A DNA stretch of 30,289 bases. Source: Collinsella aerofaciens. GTDB lineage: Bacteria; Actinomycetota; Coriobacteriia; Coriobacteriales; Coriobacteriaceae. The DNA is taken from positions 1-30,289 of the forward strand of contig NZ_JAHONA010000028.1 of the NCBI RefSeq assembly GCF_019131995.1. The letters run 5' to 3'. Made by a program: the position numbers and the translations under genes. Below are positions 7,977 through 15,554 of this stretch, piece by piece. Numbering within the stretch: the stretch's first letter is position 1; each line of letters opens with the position of its first letter. The notes below the pieces were generated by a model. The model had not been told where the DNA came from. It saw nothing but the letters and a program-made list of their open reading frames with translations, and ran no database searches.

Positions 7977-8201
7977 CTGCTCTTTCGATTAGGCGGGCCG
8001 TGCAGGAGTTTTCAATGTCGCGGCAGAATATTGTTGCGAATGAGGGATTGTTGGGTGCAGCGGTATGAGAAACACGTCGGTGCCGTACCTGTGAGATGGT
8101 CCGTATCTTTAAGCCGCTTATTACTCTTGTTAGCGTCTACTTACGTATCCCCGAGATGCGCGTCTGCCGCTTAGTTCACCTCAATGTGCTAAGCTGAAAC
8201 T

Positions 8202-8253
8202 GAGCCGGAGGAGCTAAGGTTTTCTTGCCTATATGTAACCCTCCGGCTCTTTT
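8202..8253 (+). terminator. Rho-independent terminator
   Basis: A 10-bp perfect stem (8202-8211 GAGCCGGAGG with 8240-8249) is followed by TTTT. It is 285 bases past the immunity gene, so it either ends read-through from that operon or a small RNA in 8070-8250. Confidence 0.65.
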
Positions 8254-8396
8254 GTATGCCGATGGCGGTAGATGTAAATAAACGGTGGAGCGACTGCAAA
8301 AGAGCCTCTTCGCTGGGTAAAATCAGGTTGTGCCGCGGAACCCGCTCCTCAGTCGGTCAACTTTGGAGACGCGGGCAACGCAGGTGCTATCGTCTA

Positions 8397-8423
8397 AAGG
8401 GCCGGCTGCAACCGGCCCTTTTC
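8397..8423. terminator. Bidirectional terminator between convergent small transcripts
   Basis: A 9-bp perfect stem (8397-8405 AAGGGCCGG with 8412-8420) has T on one side and A on the other. It can end both the plus-strand RNA and the minus-strand peptide mRNA. Confidence 0.7.
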
Positions 8424-8443
8424 ATGACTCCCTTCGCTATCCG

Positions 8444-8536
8444 TTACTGCTTATATTCCCGCCAGATCGAGTAGAGGTTCCGGACGATGCCGGTCACATA
8501 CATCGAGAGGCGCAGGATTTCGAGAAACAAGTTCAT
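8444..8536 (-). CDS. 30-residue membrane peptide, candidate type I toxin
   Basis: A very small minus-strand frame coding a 30-residue peptide. It begins MNLFLEILRLSMYVTGIV and ends RNLYSIWREYKQ: one short hydrophobic or amphipathic helix with a charged, aromatic tail. GGGGTGAAG lies about six bases before the ATG at 8536 and is a fair binding site. A strong bidirectional hairpin follows 24 bases after the stop. This layout (tiny membrane peptide, convergent RNA, shared terminator) is that of Fst- or TxpA-like type I toxin-antitoxin loci. No homologue is recognised from memory, so the call rests on architecture alone. Confidence 0.4.
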   Translation of the reverse strand: MNLFLEILRLSMYVTGIVRNLYSIWREYKQ

Positions 8537-8654
8537 AGGCTTCACCCCAATCGGAGATCGGAGCGTTGCCCGCAGGCGGATTCCGCGGCGGTCAAGATTT
8601 TACCTCACAGGCCGCGGTGGGAGACATCTATCTCGTTTCTGCTAAAGAGGCGAC

Positions 8655-9443
8655 CTAAAACAGGCAACTCTCAATCAGCTCTTTACCGCGCAGGACATCA
8701 ATCCACTCCTGCGGGATGGCGTCCATACCATAGGCCGTGCCCGCGAGGGCGCCGGCGACGGCTGCGGTGGTGTCGGTATCGTCGCCCAGGTTGACGGCGG
8801 TAAGCACGCAGTCTTCGTAGCTGGTGGTGTTCACAAAGCACCAGGTAGCAGCTTTAAGCGTGTCGCGCACGAAGCCGCCAGACCTGATTTCGTGCTCGGG
8901 CACGTCTTTCAGGTGGAGCACCCACGAGGGAAGTTCGCCGTTCATCACGCTCCTCACCAGCTCGACAAATATGACGCATGCGTTAGTCGACGTCCTGTGG
9001 GCGTGCGTAATCGCGGAGACCTCGCAGATCTCTTCGTCTGTCGCACCGGTGAATGCCAGGGGTGCGATGCGCATGAGTGAGCCGTTGCCGTTGTCGCGCT
9101 CGCCGGAGCCTCCCTTGCCGGAGCGAAGTGCGCGGGCGGTCGTGCCGCCGTAATCGAAGACGCTGTCGATCGTATACTCGCCGCGGTCAATCCAGCTTAC
9201 GAACTTGTCGCGCATGTCTACGGTGTCGATATGTCCGAGCTCCCTAATCGAGTCGCAGGTGGCAAGCGTCATAGATGTGTCGTCGCTCCAGGTGCCGGCG
9301 GGCTGCCCATGCGTGCCGTAGCCGATCATGTCCGTGCATTCGAACGTGCCGCGGGCCCTGAACTCGTAAGGAACGCCCAACGCGTCGCCGACGGCAAGTC
9401 CATAGATGCAGTCGCGCAGTGTCGTTTTCGGTCTGTCTGTCAT
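8655..9443 (-). CDS. ADP-ribosylglycohydrolase family protein
   Basis: A 262-residue soluble enzyme of the DraG/ARH family, which hydrolyses ADP-ribose from proteins, nucleic acids or small ADP-ribose adducts using a dinuclear Mg site. ATG 9443 follows GAGGAG by six bases. Family motifs are in order: GLAVGDALGVPYEF (residues 15-28), GTWSDDTSM (50-58) supplying the first metal-binding acids, NGSLMRIAP in the middle, and LGDDTDTTAAVAGALAG near residues 220-238 supplying the second acid cluster. Length fits the stand-alone bacterial type. No ADP-ribosyltransferase is seen nearby, so the substrate is unknown. The nuclease gene upstream on the same strand starts more than 1 kb away and ends about 60 bases before this start, so the two may be co-transcribed. 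Confidence 0.92.
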   Translation of the reverse strand: MTDRPKTTLRDCIYGLAVGDALGVPYEFRARGTFECTDMIGYGTHGQPAGTWSDDTSMTLATCDSIRELGHIDTVDMRDKFVSWIDRGEYTIDSVFDYGGTTARALRSGKGGSGERDNGNGSLMRIAPLAFTGATDEEICEVSAITHAHRTSTNACVIFVELVRSVMNGELPSWVLHLKDVPEHEIRSGGFVRDTLKAATWCFVNTTSYEDCVLTAVNLGDDTDTTAAVAGALAGTAYGMDAIPQEWIDVLRGKELIESCLF

Positions 9444-9506
9444 GGAGCGCTCCTCTTATGTCGGGGGATATGAAACGCCGTCGGGGGCATCGGTCGCAAC
9501 GTGCTG

Positions 9507-10562
9507 CTACCCTTGCGCTTCGCCATTAGTCGCTTCGTTGATGGCGCGGTACTCGGCACTCAGCTCGCGCGCCAGCTCTTCCTTGCTTGGAAGGTACGGC
9601 AGGTATTTGGCGGCAAACACTTGGTCGTTGTCTTCGGGCAGCGTGTACTCGACAATCGAATCGCTTTTGTCCGCGCAGAGCACGATGCCTATGGGTGGAT
9701 TGTCGCCTTCGTTCATGAGCTCACGCGTGTAGTAGTTCACATACATTTGCATCTGGCCCAGGTCCTGATGCGTAAGGTCATCGGTCTTAAGGTCGATGAG
9801 CACGAAGCAGCGCATCAGATAGTTGTAAAAAACGAGGTCAATATAGAAATGACGTCCATCAAAGGTGATGCGCTTCTGACGCGCCTCGAAAGCGAAGCCG
9901 CGGCCAAGTTCCAACAGAAACCTCTGAAGATGCGTGATGAGTGCCTGCTCTAAATCGCTCTCACGAAACGCAGTATCGTCCGAGAAGCCTAAAAACTCCA
10001 GCACATATGGGTCGCGGATAATATCCTCGGGGCGATGAACCGGGACGCTCTTTTGGATTTCCTGGGCGACGGTCTCTTTGTCCTTGCTGGCAAGTAGACG
10101 CTCGCGGAACATGGTGTTGATTTGGCGCTCGAGCTGACGCGTGCTCCAGCGAGAGTCGGCGCATTCGTTCATGTACCAAATGCGAGCTTCGGGGTCGGGA
10201 ATGCGAGATAGTCTGCGATAATGTGTCCAGTTCAATTCGTGACGCAGTGCGTCACGAATTGGGAATGCTAAATAAAACTGCCGCATGTAGCGGAGGTTTG
10301 AGGTATCAAAGCCTTTGCCGAAATCTGTGGTAAGCCTGGTCGCGAGTCCTTTAAGCAGCGCCTCTCCATACCTGGCGCGCTCTTCTCCGCCTTGTTCCTC
10401 AACAATGCTCTTGCCGATCTCCCAATATGCCTCAACCATCGCAAAGTTAACGGCGGCATATGCCTTGTCGCGAGCAGCGTTGAGAATCGAGGAAACCTGC
10501 TTATAAAAACCTTCGGGCACGATTGCCGATTCTCCGCGGTTTGCCAGTTCGCCCATCACCAT
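9507..10562 (-). CDS. DUF1016/YhcG-type protein with PD-(D/E)XK nuclease domain
   Basis: A 351-residue protein. Start at ATG 10562, ten bases after AGGAGG; the open frame extends upstream to 10721 without a site. The N-terminal half (about residues 1-150) is the DUF1016 helical domain, with YWEIGKSIVEEQ, GKGFDTSNLRYMRQFY and HYRRL. The C-terminal half is a PD-(D/E)XK nuclease fold: IDLVFYN carries the acidic residue and VLIDLKT supplies D-x-K, followed by QMYVNYY. The catalytic residues look intact. Members are widespread, often in accessory regions, and are suspected DNA nucleases tied to defence or mobile elements. The surrounding toxin and TA-like genes fit that. The substrate is not known. 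Confidence 0.9.
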   Translation of the reverse strand: MVMGELANRGESAIVPEGFYKQVSSILNAARDKAYAAVNFAMVEAYWEIGKSIVEEQGGEERARYGEALLKGLATRLTTDFGKGFDTSNLRYMRQFYLAFPIRDALRHELNWTHYRRLSRIPDPEARIWYMNECADSRWSTRQLERQINTMFRERLLASKDKETVAQEIQKSVPVHRPEDIIRDPYVLEFLGFSDDTAFRESDLEQALITHLQRFLLELGRGFAFEARQKRITFDGRHFYIDLVFYNYLMRCFVLIDLKTDDLTHQDLGQMQMYVNYYTRELMNEGDNPPIGIVLCADKSDSIVEYTLPEDNDQVFAAKYLPYLPSKEELARELSAEYRAINEATNGEAQG

Positions 10563-10723
10563 CGCCCACTTTCCTCCTGTGGAATGCATCTTTATCGCAT
10601 TTAGTTTAAAGCCTCGCGCGGACACGAATTGCTGTGCTGTCTGGCACCTTCGCATGGGAGCCTTGCGGTGACTAAAATGTGGCCATAGAGGCAGTTTTAG
10701 CGAACCCCGCGGGAGTGACACGC

Positions 10724-10996
10724 ATGGATAACAACACTTTGCTGTTCCAGGACAAAGGTTCGGGCAGGTTTAAAGACGTCAAGATCTAGCCTAACCGTAT
10801 CGAGGTGCTCAAAAAGGGCACGTTTGGTGGCAAGCACACCGAGATCGTTTACCTTAAGGACATCACGGCGGGGGTCAACAGGATCAAGGGCCGCGACGTT
10901 TTTCTGCGCAATCGACTGTTAACCGCTTGCGTCTTTAGCCCGAGCAGTCGTGCGAAGGCCCAGGAGTTTGTTAACGCGCTGAACATGGTGATGTAG
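10724..10996 (+). pseudogene. PH-like (DUF4429-type) small protein interrupted by an in-frame TAG
   Basis: ATG 10724 is preceded by GGGAG with an eight-base gap. The frame reads 21 residues, then TAG at 10787-10789, then continues open to 10996, giving 90 residues without the stop. The part after the stop (PNRIEVLKKGTFGGKHTEI, then LKDITAGVNRIKGRDVFL) looks like a small bacterial PH-like/DUF4429 domain with a closing helix. TAG at the position before PNRIEV is one base from CAG (Gln). So the gene is most simply a single nonsense mutant, or a sequencing error. No frameshift is needed. The domain assignment is tentative. Confidence 0.6.
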
Positions 10997-11024
10997 CCGA
11001 TAACGGCGTACGGGCCAAGGTGAA

Positions 11025-11059
11025 AATCGGGGCGCAGAACGGTATTCTACGCCCCGATT
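11025..11059 (-). terminator. Terminator of the PI-PLC-like gene
   Basis: A 10-bp perfect stem (11025-11034 with 11050-11059) is followed by TTTT when read on the minus strand. It lies 30 bases beyond the PI-PLC-like stop. Confidence 0.65.
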
Positions 11060-11088
11060 GAGTTGATGCGCCCAAAAGACTGGCTTGC

Positions 11089-13560
11089 CTATTCGCTAGC
11101 ACCTTCGTTGTCTTCGCGGTCATTGGCAAGCATTGCTGCGCCGGCAACCGTTGTTGCCACGGCGGCAGCGGCGAGCCCGGCGGCAATGCCGGAACCGTCG
11201 CCTGTGTCGGCGAGTTTTCCGCCCGAGCTCTTGCCCTTGTTGCCCTTACCGTTCTTGTCCGCGCTGCCCGCGTTGGCGCCAGTGCCGGTGCCGGCGCCGC
11301 CTGCACTGCCCGAGGCCGCTACGGTAAAGCTTGCGGCTCCGTCGGTGGCAAGCGTGTAGTTTTGCGCCGCGTCGCCCAACAGGCCTTTCGCACGCACCCA
11401 ATACGTCCCCGCGGCAAATGCCTCACCCTCGGCCACTGCCGTGCCCGGAGCGCCGTTTGCATCGTGCATAAACTCGAGCTGGGCCGTGCAGGCATCGGTT
11501 TCGAGCTTGCCCTCGAGTGATGCCGCAATCTTGGCGCGCACGTCCTCGCCGGCCTTAAGGCCTTCGAGTCCCTCAAAATGAGGCGTCAGCACGCGCGGAT
11601 CGATATCGATGGGCACGGATCCCTGCAGCCCTATAACGGTCTCATTGCCCAAGGCATCGACATCAACGTATTCGATGGCAAAAGCGCTTCCCGAAGCCGC
11701 CACGTTGAGTACGTTGCTGCTGTCGACGAGGCGGAAATGACCCTCGCCAACGGTCTTGCCGTCCTGGAGCGAGGCGTCGCTCAGCGAGTCACCATATGTC
11801 ATGTGCATGCGGGCTGGGAGGTAGCACGAAGCCGTCTGCTTGTGCTGCGTATCGTAATTGCGCTGGTAGATGCTTCGGGCCAGTGCCGCATCAACAAAGT
11901 CGGACGCAATGATGCCAATGTGCTTGCGGCAGTCCGCCTTTGTGCTCTCAACTCCGCTATTGTTTATATACGAGCTCTTGTACAGGTGCTCGTCGACCAC
12001 TCGCGCTGCGGTAAAAGGGTTGTTTTGCGTGCAGCTCGTGTAGTTGATAAACCAGCAGCGCTCCGTTGCCTGCACCGTTGTCCCGTCCGCGGCAGTGATA
12101 TCTACGGTGCTGCGCTCGAACTCGGACGCTGCCTTCAGGGCCATATCGACCCAGTCGATTTTACTGGACCCCGTGCAGTTGTAATGGTCTTGGGCATATA
12201 CCGCTGTGCTATAGGGCTCTTTGTCGCCCGTATTGCCCGCAGCCTCAAAGCCTTGCTCGTATTTCACGAGGCACATGGACTTTCCGGAATGCGTCTTGAT
12301 TTTGTCGTCCCATTCGGTGAGGTCGAGGCCCCACGTGTGGCCGTCTACACTGTCGCCGGCGAGTTTAAATCGACGCAACAAGACGATCTTTCCGCGCACC
12401 TCGTTCAGTGTGGGGACATGGCTCGACGTATAGAACAGATCGGAGTTATTGTCCATAACACTGGCGAAAGCCGTCGTAACACTGTCGTCGGTGGCTTCGT
12501 CGTTGCCTCGTGACACCAGCATGATGAGCGCTTCTGACGGGTTTTCGTTCAAAAATGTTTTGAAGTAACCGATGACATCGGAGAGATGTATAAAGCCCCC
12601 GTCTTTTTTGAGCAGGTAGCATATTCCATGGTCGATGCCGGGGTCGCCGTTCTCGTTGTTCTTTCCAAGTCGGATATCAAAATAGCGAATGCCTTCGAGC
12701 AACTGCGTGGGGATGTAATCCTGCTGGCACTTTGCAAGCGAGGTTTGGGGCTCGGTGTCGTTGTCGACGCTGCAGGTGCTTGAATCATGCGTGCCCGGGA
12801 TGCTCAGCTCGTCGAGGTATTTGTTGCCGTCGACGTATTTCATCCAGCATGGTCCGTCGACGTAGCTGCTATACGTGATCCAGTCGATACTTCTAACCGT
12901 GGTATTGATCTCGCCCTTGTCGTAACCGACAAGCTCGAGCTCCCACGGAATGCTCTTACTCTTATGGCAGATCTTATTGTTGTCCTGGTCTTTGCCGTCC
13001 TTTTCTATGGCCAGGTACTTAATGTCTTTTTTCTCGGTTTCTTTCTCGACCGTGCGGTCTCGGATGATATAGGTACCGCTTGATTGACGCTCGAACGCAA
13101 AAGAGCGACTGGCCTTGCCGTCATGCTCGCCACTCCATACGTGGATGACCTTTCCGTCTTTGTCCGAGTCGCCATCGACCGACCAAATGCTGTAGCCCGT
13201 CTTTTTATGCTCTTCGAAATTGAGCAAGGTGCGGATAGCATACCAGTTTGTATCGTCATTCTTGGTCGTTACGTTCTCAAGGATGAGCTTGCTGGACGTG
13301 CCGTCATTAAACAGATGGCAGACGTTGCCGATGACGTTGCCGTCTTCGTTAACGCTTGCGGTACGAAAATAGCCCGCGGGGCGAAGGCGAATGACGAAAT
13401 TGTCGAGGCTGTCCGACGGTGCGGGTGTGTTGTCTGCAAATGCCGCTCGCAGGGGAATGCCCGGCGCTGCGGTTTCGGGCAGGCTTGCAAGTGGTGACAA
13501 CGCCGCAAGCCCTAGGCCCAGCGTAAACGCTCGGCGGCTGATGGCATGGTGTTCGGTCAT
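11089..13560 (-). CDS. Tat-exported, wall-anchored PI-PLC-like phosphodiesterase with ricin-type domain
   Basis: An 823-residue surface enzyme; ATG 13560 follows GGAGAAG. A twin-arginine signal (SRRAFTLG, residues 8-15) is followed by a hydrophobic stretch. Residues about 52-215 look like a ricin-type beta-trefoil lectin. Residues about 235-550 are a phosphatidylinositol-specific phospholipase C X-type domain: LSIPGTHDSSTC with H258/D259, RYFDIRLG with R297, and IDHG with H311. The spacing of these residues is close to that of the bacterial PI-PLC histidines. Then come an Ig-like segment (about 650-760), a Gly/Lys-rich linker, and a sortase-type tail: LADTG in place of LPxTG, a membrane helix, and a short tail that is acidic rather than basic. 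Expected role: cleaving inositol phospholipids or related glycolipids at the cell surface. Substrate is inferred. Confidence 0.85.
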   Translation of the reverse strand: MTEHHAISRRAFTLGLGLAALSPLASLPETAAPGIPLRAAFADNTPAPSDSLDNFVIRLRPAGYFRTASVNEDGNVIGNVCHLFNDGTSSKLILENVTTKNDDTNWYAIRTLLNFEEHKKTGYSIWSVDGDSDKDGKVIHVWSGEHDGKASRSFAFERQSSGTYIIRDRTVEKETEKKDIKYLAIEKDGKDQDNNKICHKSKSIPWELELVGYDKGEINTTVRSIDWITYSSYVDGPCWMKYVDGNKYLDELSIPGTHDSSTCSVDNDTEPQTSLAKCQQDYIPTQLLEGIRYFDIRLGKNNENGDPGIDHGICYLLKKDGGFIHLSDVIGYFKTFLNENPSEALIMLVSRGNDEATDDSVTTAFASVMDNNSDLFYTSSHVPTLNEVRGKIVLLRRFKLAGDSVDGHTWGLDLTEWDDKIKTHSGKSMCLVKYEQGFEAAGNTGDKEPYSTAVYAQDHYNCTGSSKIDWVDMALKAASEFERSTVDITAADGTTVQATERCWFINYTSCTQNNPFTAARVVDEHLYKSSYINNSGVESTKADCRKHIGIIASDFVDAALARSIYQRNYDTQHKQTASCYLPARMHMTYGDSLSDASLQDGKTVGEGHFRLVDSSNVLNVAASGSAFAIEYVDVDALGNETVIGLQGSVPIDIDPRVLTPHFEGLEGLKAGEDVRAKIAASLEGKLETDACTAQLEFMHDANGAPGTAVAEGEAFAAGTYWVRAKGLLGDAAQNYTLATDGAASFTVAASGSAGGAGTGTGANAGSADKNGKGNKGKSSGGKLADTGDGSGIAAGLAAAAVATTVAGAAMLANDREDNEGASE

Positions 13561-13865
13561 AACTTCTCCATTCGCAGAGTGCGGTTATGCGATAGTTTTG
13601 GTCACTATACTGCCCAGATGTTTAAAGATGCTGGTTTAATTGTCTGCGCGGCGCAATAAATCGGTGGGCGGACGTGTTGGGGTGTTTGTCGTTTTCGTAC
13701 TGTTGCCACATTTGGGGCGGTTCCGGCGTCCGGCATCCTCGCGTTCGTCGGCTACAGGCATAAGAAAGGGAGGGTCGGTTTACCGGCCCTCCCTGGGTAC
13801 GAAGCGCTGGGGTACCGTCGCTTGTTTGCACTGCGACCGTGTTTCCCGTTGCGCTCGCCAGTCGC
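13561..13865. other. Intergenic region
   Basis: No gene is seen. It holds the upstream region and ribosome site of the PI-PLC-like gene on its left and the terminator of the lipoprotein gene at 13767-13794. An 80-codon plus-strand frame here has no supporting features. Confidence 0.5.
13767..13794 (-). terminator. Terminator of the lipoprotein gene
   Basis: A 12-base near-perfect stem (13767-13778 AGGGAGGGTCGG with 13783-13794) gives CCCTTTC after the stem when read on the minus strand. It lies about 70 bases beyond the lipoprotein stop. Confidence 0.65.
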
Positions 13866-14459
13866 TTAGCGCTTGATCTCGATATCGTCGAGCTTGACGT
13901 CCATGGCCTCGGTCTTGGCCTCGGCGATGTCGTCGGCAAATTCCAGAGACTTCATCATGGTCTCGACGGCGTCCTTGTGCTCCTCGACGTTGTCGATACG
14001 CACATACACACTGCCGCCGTCAACGTCGGTGAAGTATTCGGTCGTTACGCCGCCCGAGTGTGTATAGGAAGCGTTGCGCCAAGTCTTGCCGTTGTACTTG
14101 ACGGGGTCATTCTCGGTCCACTCAAAGCTGGCATTCCACTTTGCCTCGTAGTCGAACAGCTCGTCGGCGTTCTTGTCAGGATCGAAGACGGGGATGAAGC
14201 GATCGCTGGCGTGCTCGCTCTCGGTGAACTTAAACTGGGCCCTGTCGGCGGTGTCGCCTGCGACGTCGGTGATCTCGACGCCCTCGGGGACCTCGACCTT
14301 AAACCAAATGAAGTCGGTCCTCATATCCACGGCTGGCTTTTCTGCGCCGCCGCCACCGTCACTGCCGGTAGCGCCGCCGCTGCCGCCGCAACCCACCAGG
14401 GCAACCGCGGCAAAGAGACTGATGCAGAGGGTGAGAATCGCAAAGGCCTTCTTTTTCAT
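13866..14459 (-). CDS. Lipoprotein of unknown function
   Basis: A 197-residue lipoprotein with a good site (GAGGAGG) before ATG 14459. The signal peptide MKKKAFAILTLCISLFAAVA ends in lipobox LVGC, with Cys24 lipidated. A Gly/Ser spacer leads to a compact acidic domain with beta-type segments (VDMRTDFIWFKVEVPEGVEI, SVYVRIDNVEEH) and a C-terminal helix with many acids. No catalytic motif is visible. It reads like the small substrate-free lipoproteins that predict damage or expansion of the cell wall, but no family is recognised. It is transcribed alone, with its own terminator. Confidence 0.8.
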   Translation of the reverse strand: MKKKAFAILTLCISLFAAVALVGCGGSGGATGSDGGGGAEKPAVDMRTDFIWFKVEVPEGVEITDVAGDTADRAQFKFTESEHASDRFIPVFDPDKNADELFDYEAKWNASFEWTENDPVKYNGKTWRNASYTHSGGVTTEYFTDVDGGSVYVRIDNVEEHKDAVETMMKSLEFADDIAEAKTEAMDVKLDDIEIKR

Positions 14460-14532
14460 GGTCGTGTCCTCCTCGATCTGTAATCGTCCATGGATTACCT
14501 GCCTTTACTGTACGCGTGGACGGCTCGCTAGG

Positions 14533-14758
14533 GTGGGCCATGTGTCCCATTCTGGGGGCTGGAATTGCGCCGACAAGTGGCAATATGTGCGGTCGCAAAA
14601 GAGGGGAGGGCCGATGCTGTCGGCCCTCCCCGGGGTGAGGTGCCCGTTGATTTAATGGGGCGCGCGTGCGTGGGCGTTGCCCCAACAGGTTCCTTGTTTA
14701 TAGATATGCCTCAGTTTTTGACGTCCGGAAGTCTCGAAAGGTGGGCCATGTGTCCCAT
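14533..14758 (+). repeat. Two copies of an 18-base direct repeat
   Basis: GTGGGCCATGTGTCCCAT occurs at 14533-14550 and again at 14741-14758. Its core is partly palindromic (GGGxCAxxTGxCCC), so it could be a paired operator or part of a dispersed intergenic repeat. Confidence 0.6.
14603..14631 (-). terminator. GC-rich hairpin, terminator-like on the minus strand
   Basis: A perfect 12-bp stem (14603-14614 GGGGAGGGCCGA with 14620-14631) is followed on the minus strand by CTCTTTT. No minus-strand gene ends here, so its transcript is unknown. Confidence 0.45.
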
Positions 14759-14919
14759 GTTTGCGGTGCCGACGCCTATCGTTCGTCATAGAAATCCGCG
14801 ATGGCCAGGTGCGCTGACGCTCATGTACTTATGGGCTAGACTTAGCACCATTATGTGATTGATGCGGTCGGTCGGCGGTTGCCACCCGACCGATGTATAT
14901 GACTTGAAGGTGCGTGCGT

Positions 14920-15552
14920 ATGAGCCAAGAGATGATGGATAAAACATGTCGAGAGTTTGCCGAGGCGCTTGCCGCACGCGAGCCGGTTCCCGGCGGCGGT
15001 AGCGCGAGCGCCTTTGTAGGTGCACTGGGCGCCTCGCTTTGCGGGATGGTTGCTCGCTATGGGGCGACAAATCCTGCGCTTGCCGATCGCGCAGACGATC
15101 TGACGCGCGCGTTTGCCCAGGCGGATGAGTTGGCGCAGGAACTTGTGGGTCTGGTCGCCGAGGACGTTCGTGCCTACGGGCAGGTGTCCACGGCGTACGG
15201 TATTCCGCGTGACGATCCGGCTCGAGCGACCGCGATTCAGGATGCGCTGCATGTGGCCGCTATGCCGCCGTATCGCATTATGGATGCCTGCGGGCGTGCG
15301 CTGGCGCTGCTCGAGGACATGGCCGACAAGGGTTCGCGTCAGCTGCTGTCCGATGTGGCGTGCGGCGCCGTGTTCTGCCGTGCCGCTATGCAGGGCGCGA
15401 GCTTGACGCTCTTTGCGAACACCACGTCTATGAAAGATCGCGTTCGTGCTGAGGAGCTCGAGACGGCGTGTGATGAGTTGCTCGACACATGGTTGCCGCG
15501 CGCCGATGCGCTGGCGCGCCGCGCCTCCGACGCTGCAAGGAAGAGAGGATAG
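14920..15552 (+). CDS. Cyclodeaminase/cyclohydrolase family protein, probable methenyl-THF cyclohydrolase
   Basis: A 210-residue all-helical cytoplasmic enzyme of the FTCD C-terminal/FchA family. ATG 14920 is preferred, nine bases after GAAGG; a GTG at 14914 is in frame. The signature PVPGGGSASA (residues 22-31) is followed by a conserved helix with a GALGASLCGMVARY pattern. Members either open the ring of 5,10-methenyl-tetrahydrofolate or deaminate formimino-THF. It lies two bases before folD and is co-transcribed with it. The downstream FolD appears to lack its own cyclohydrolase lysine, so the cyclohydrolase role is more likely than the deaminase role. Confidence 0.85.
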   Translation: MSQEMMDKTCREFAEALAAREPVPGGGSASAFVGALGASLCGMVARYGATNPALADRADDLTRAFAQADELAQELVGLVAEDVRAYGQVSTAYGIPRDDPARATAIQDALHVAAMPPYRIMDACGRALALLEDMADKGSRQLLSDVACGAVFCRAAMQGASLTLFANTTSMKDRVRAEELETACDELLDTWLPRADALARRASDAARKRG

Positions 15553-15554
15553 CC

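Larger units (their letters stand above)
7918..8443. other. Intergenic region with two terminators and no long gene
   Basis: No convincing long gene is visible. One 17-codon frame at 8015-8068 (MSRQNIVANEGLLGAAV) has a good AGGAG site and may be a gene remnant or chance. The plus strand carries terminator hairpins at 8202-8253 and 8397-8423. A transcript between them (about 8330-8420) would converge on the small peptide gene at 8444-8536. Confidence 0.4.
8316..8604. repeat. Imperfect inverted repeat flanking the small peptide gene
   Basis: Three blocks on the left recur in inverted orientation on the right: GGTAAAATC (8316-8324 and 8596-8604), GCCGCGGAA (8332-8340 and 8581-8589) and GCGGGCAACGC (8371-8381 and 8563-8573). 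The first two blocks are 7 and 6 bases apart on the two sides. GTAAAATC resembles a -10 box, so the blocks may be two convergent promoters with similar transcript starts, or the ends of a small mobile unit. Confidence 0.5.
14460..14919. other. Intergenic region with repeats and a hairpin
   Basis: No gene is supported. It contains two copies of an 18-base direct repeat and a strong GC-rich hairpin, listed separately. The short frames here show no binding sites or domain features. Confidence 0.5.

Noticed and set aside
8316..8604. Fst-type direct-repeat pairing
   Set aside because: The repeated blocks are inverted in the DNA, so the two RNAs carry the same sequence and not complementary copies. 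Only the short palindromic and stem parts could pair, so a direct Fst match is not claimed.
8330..8794. 154-codon plus-strand frame
   Set aside because: It crosses a strong terminator hairpin and the end of the ADP-ribosylglycohydrolase gene; composition is Arg/Pro-rich shadow type.
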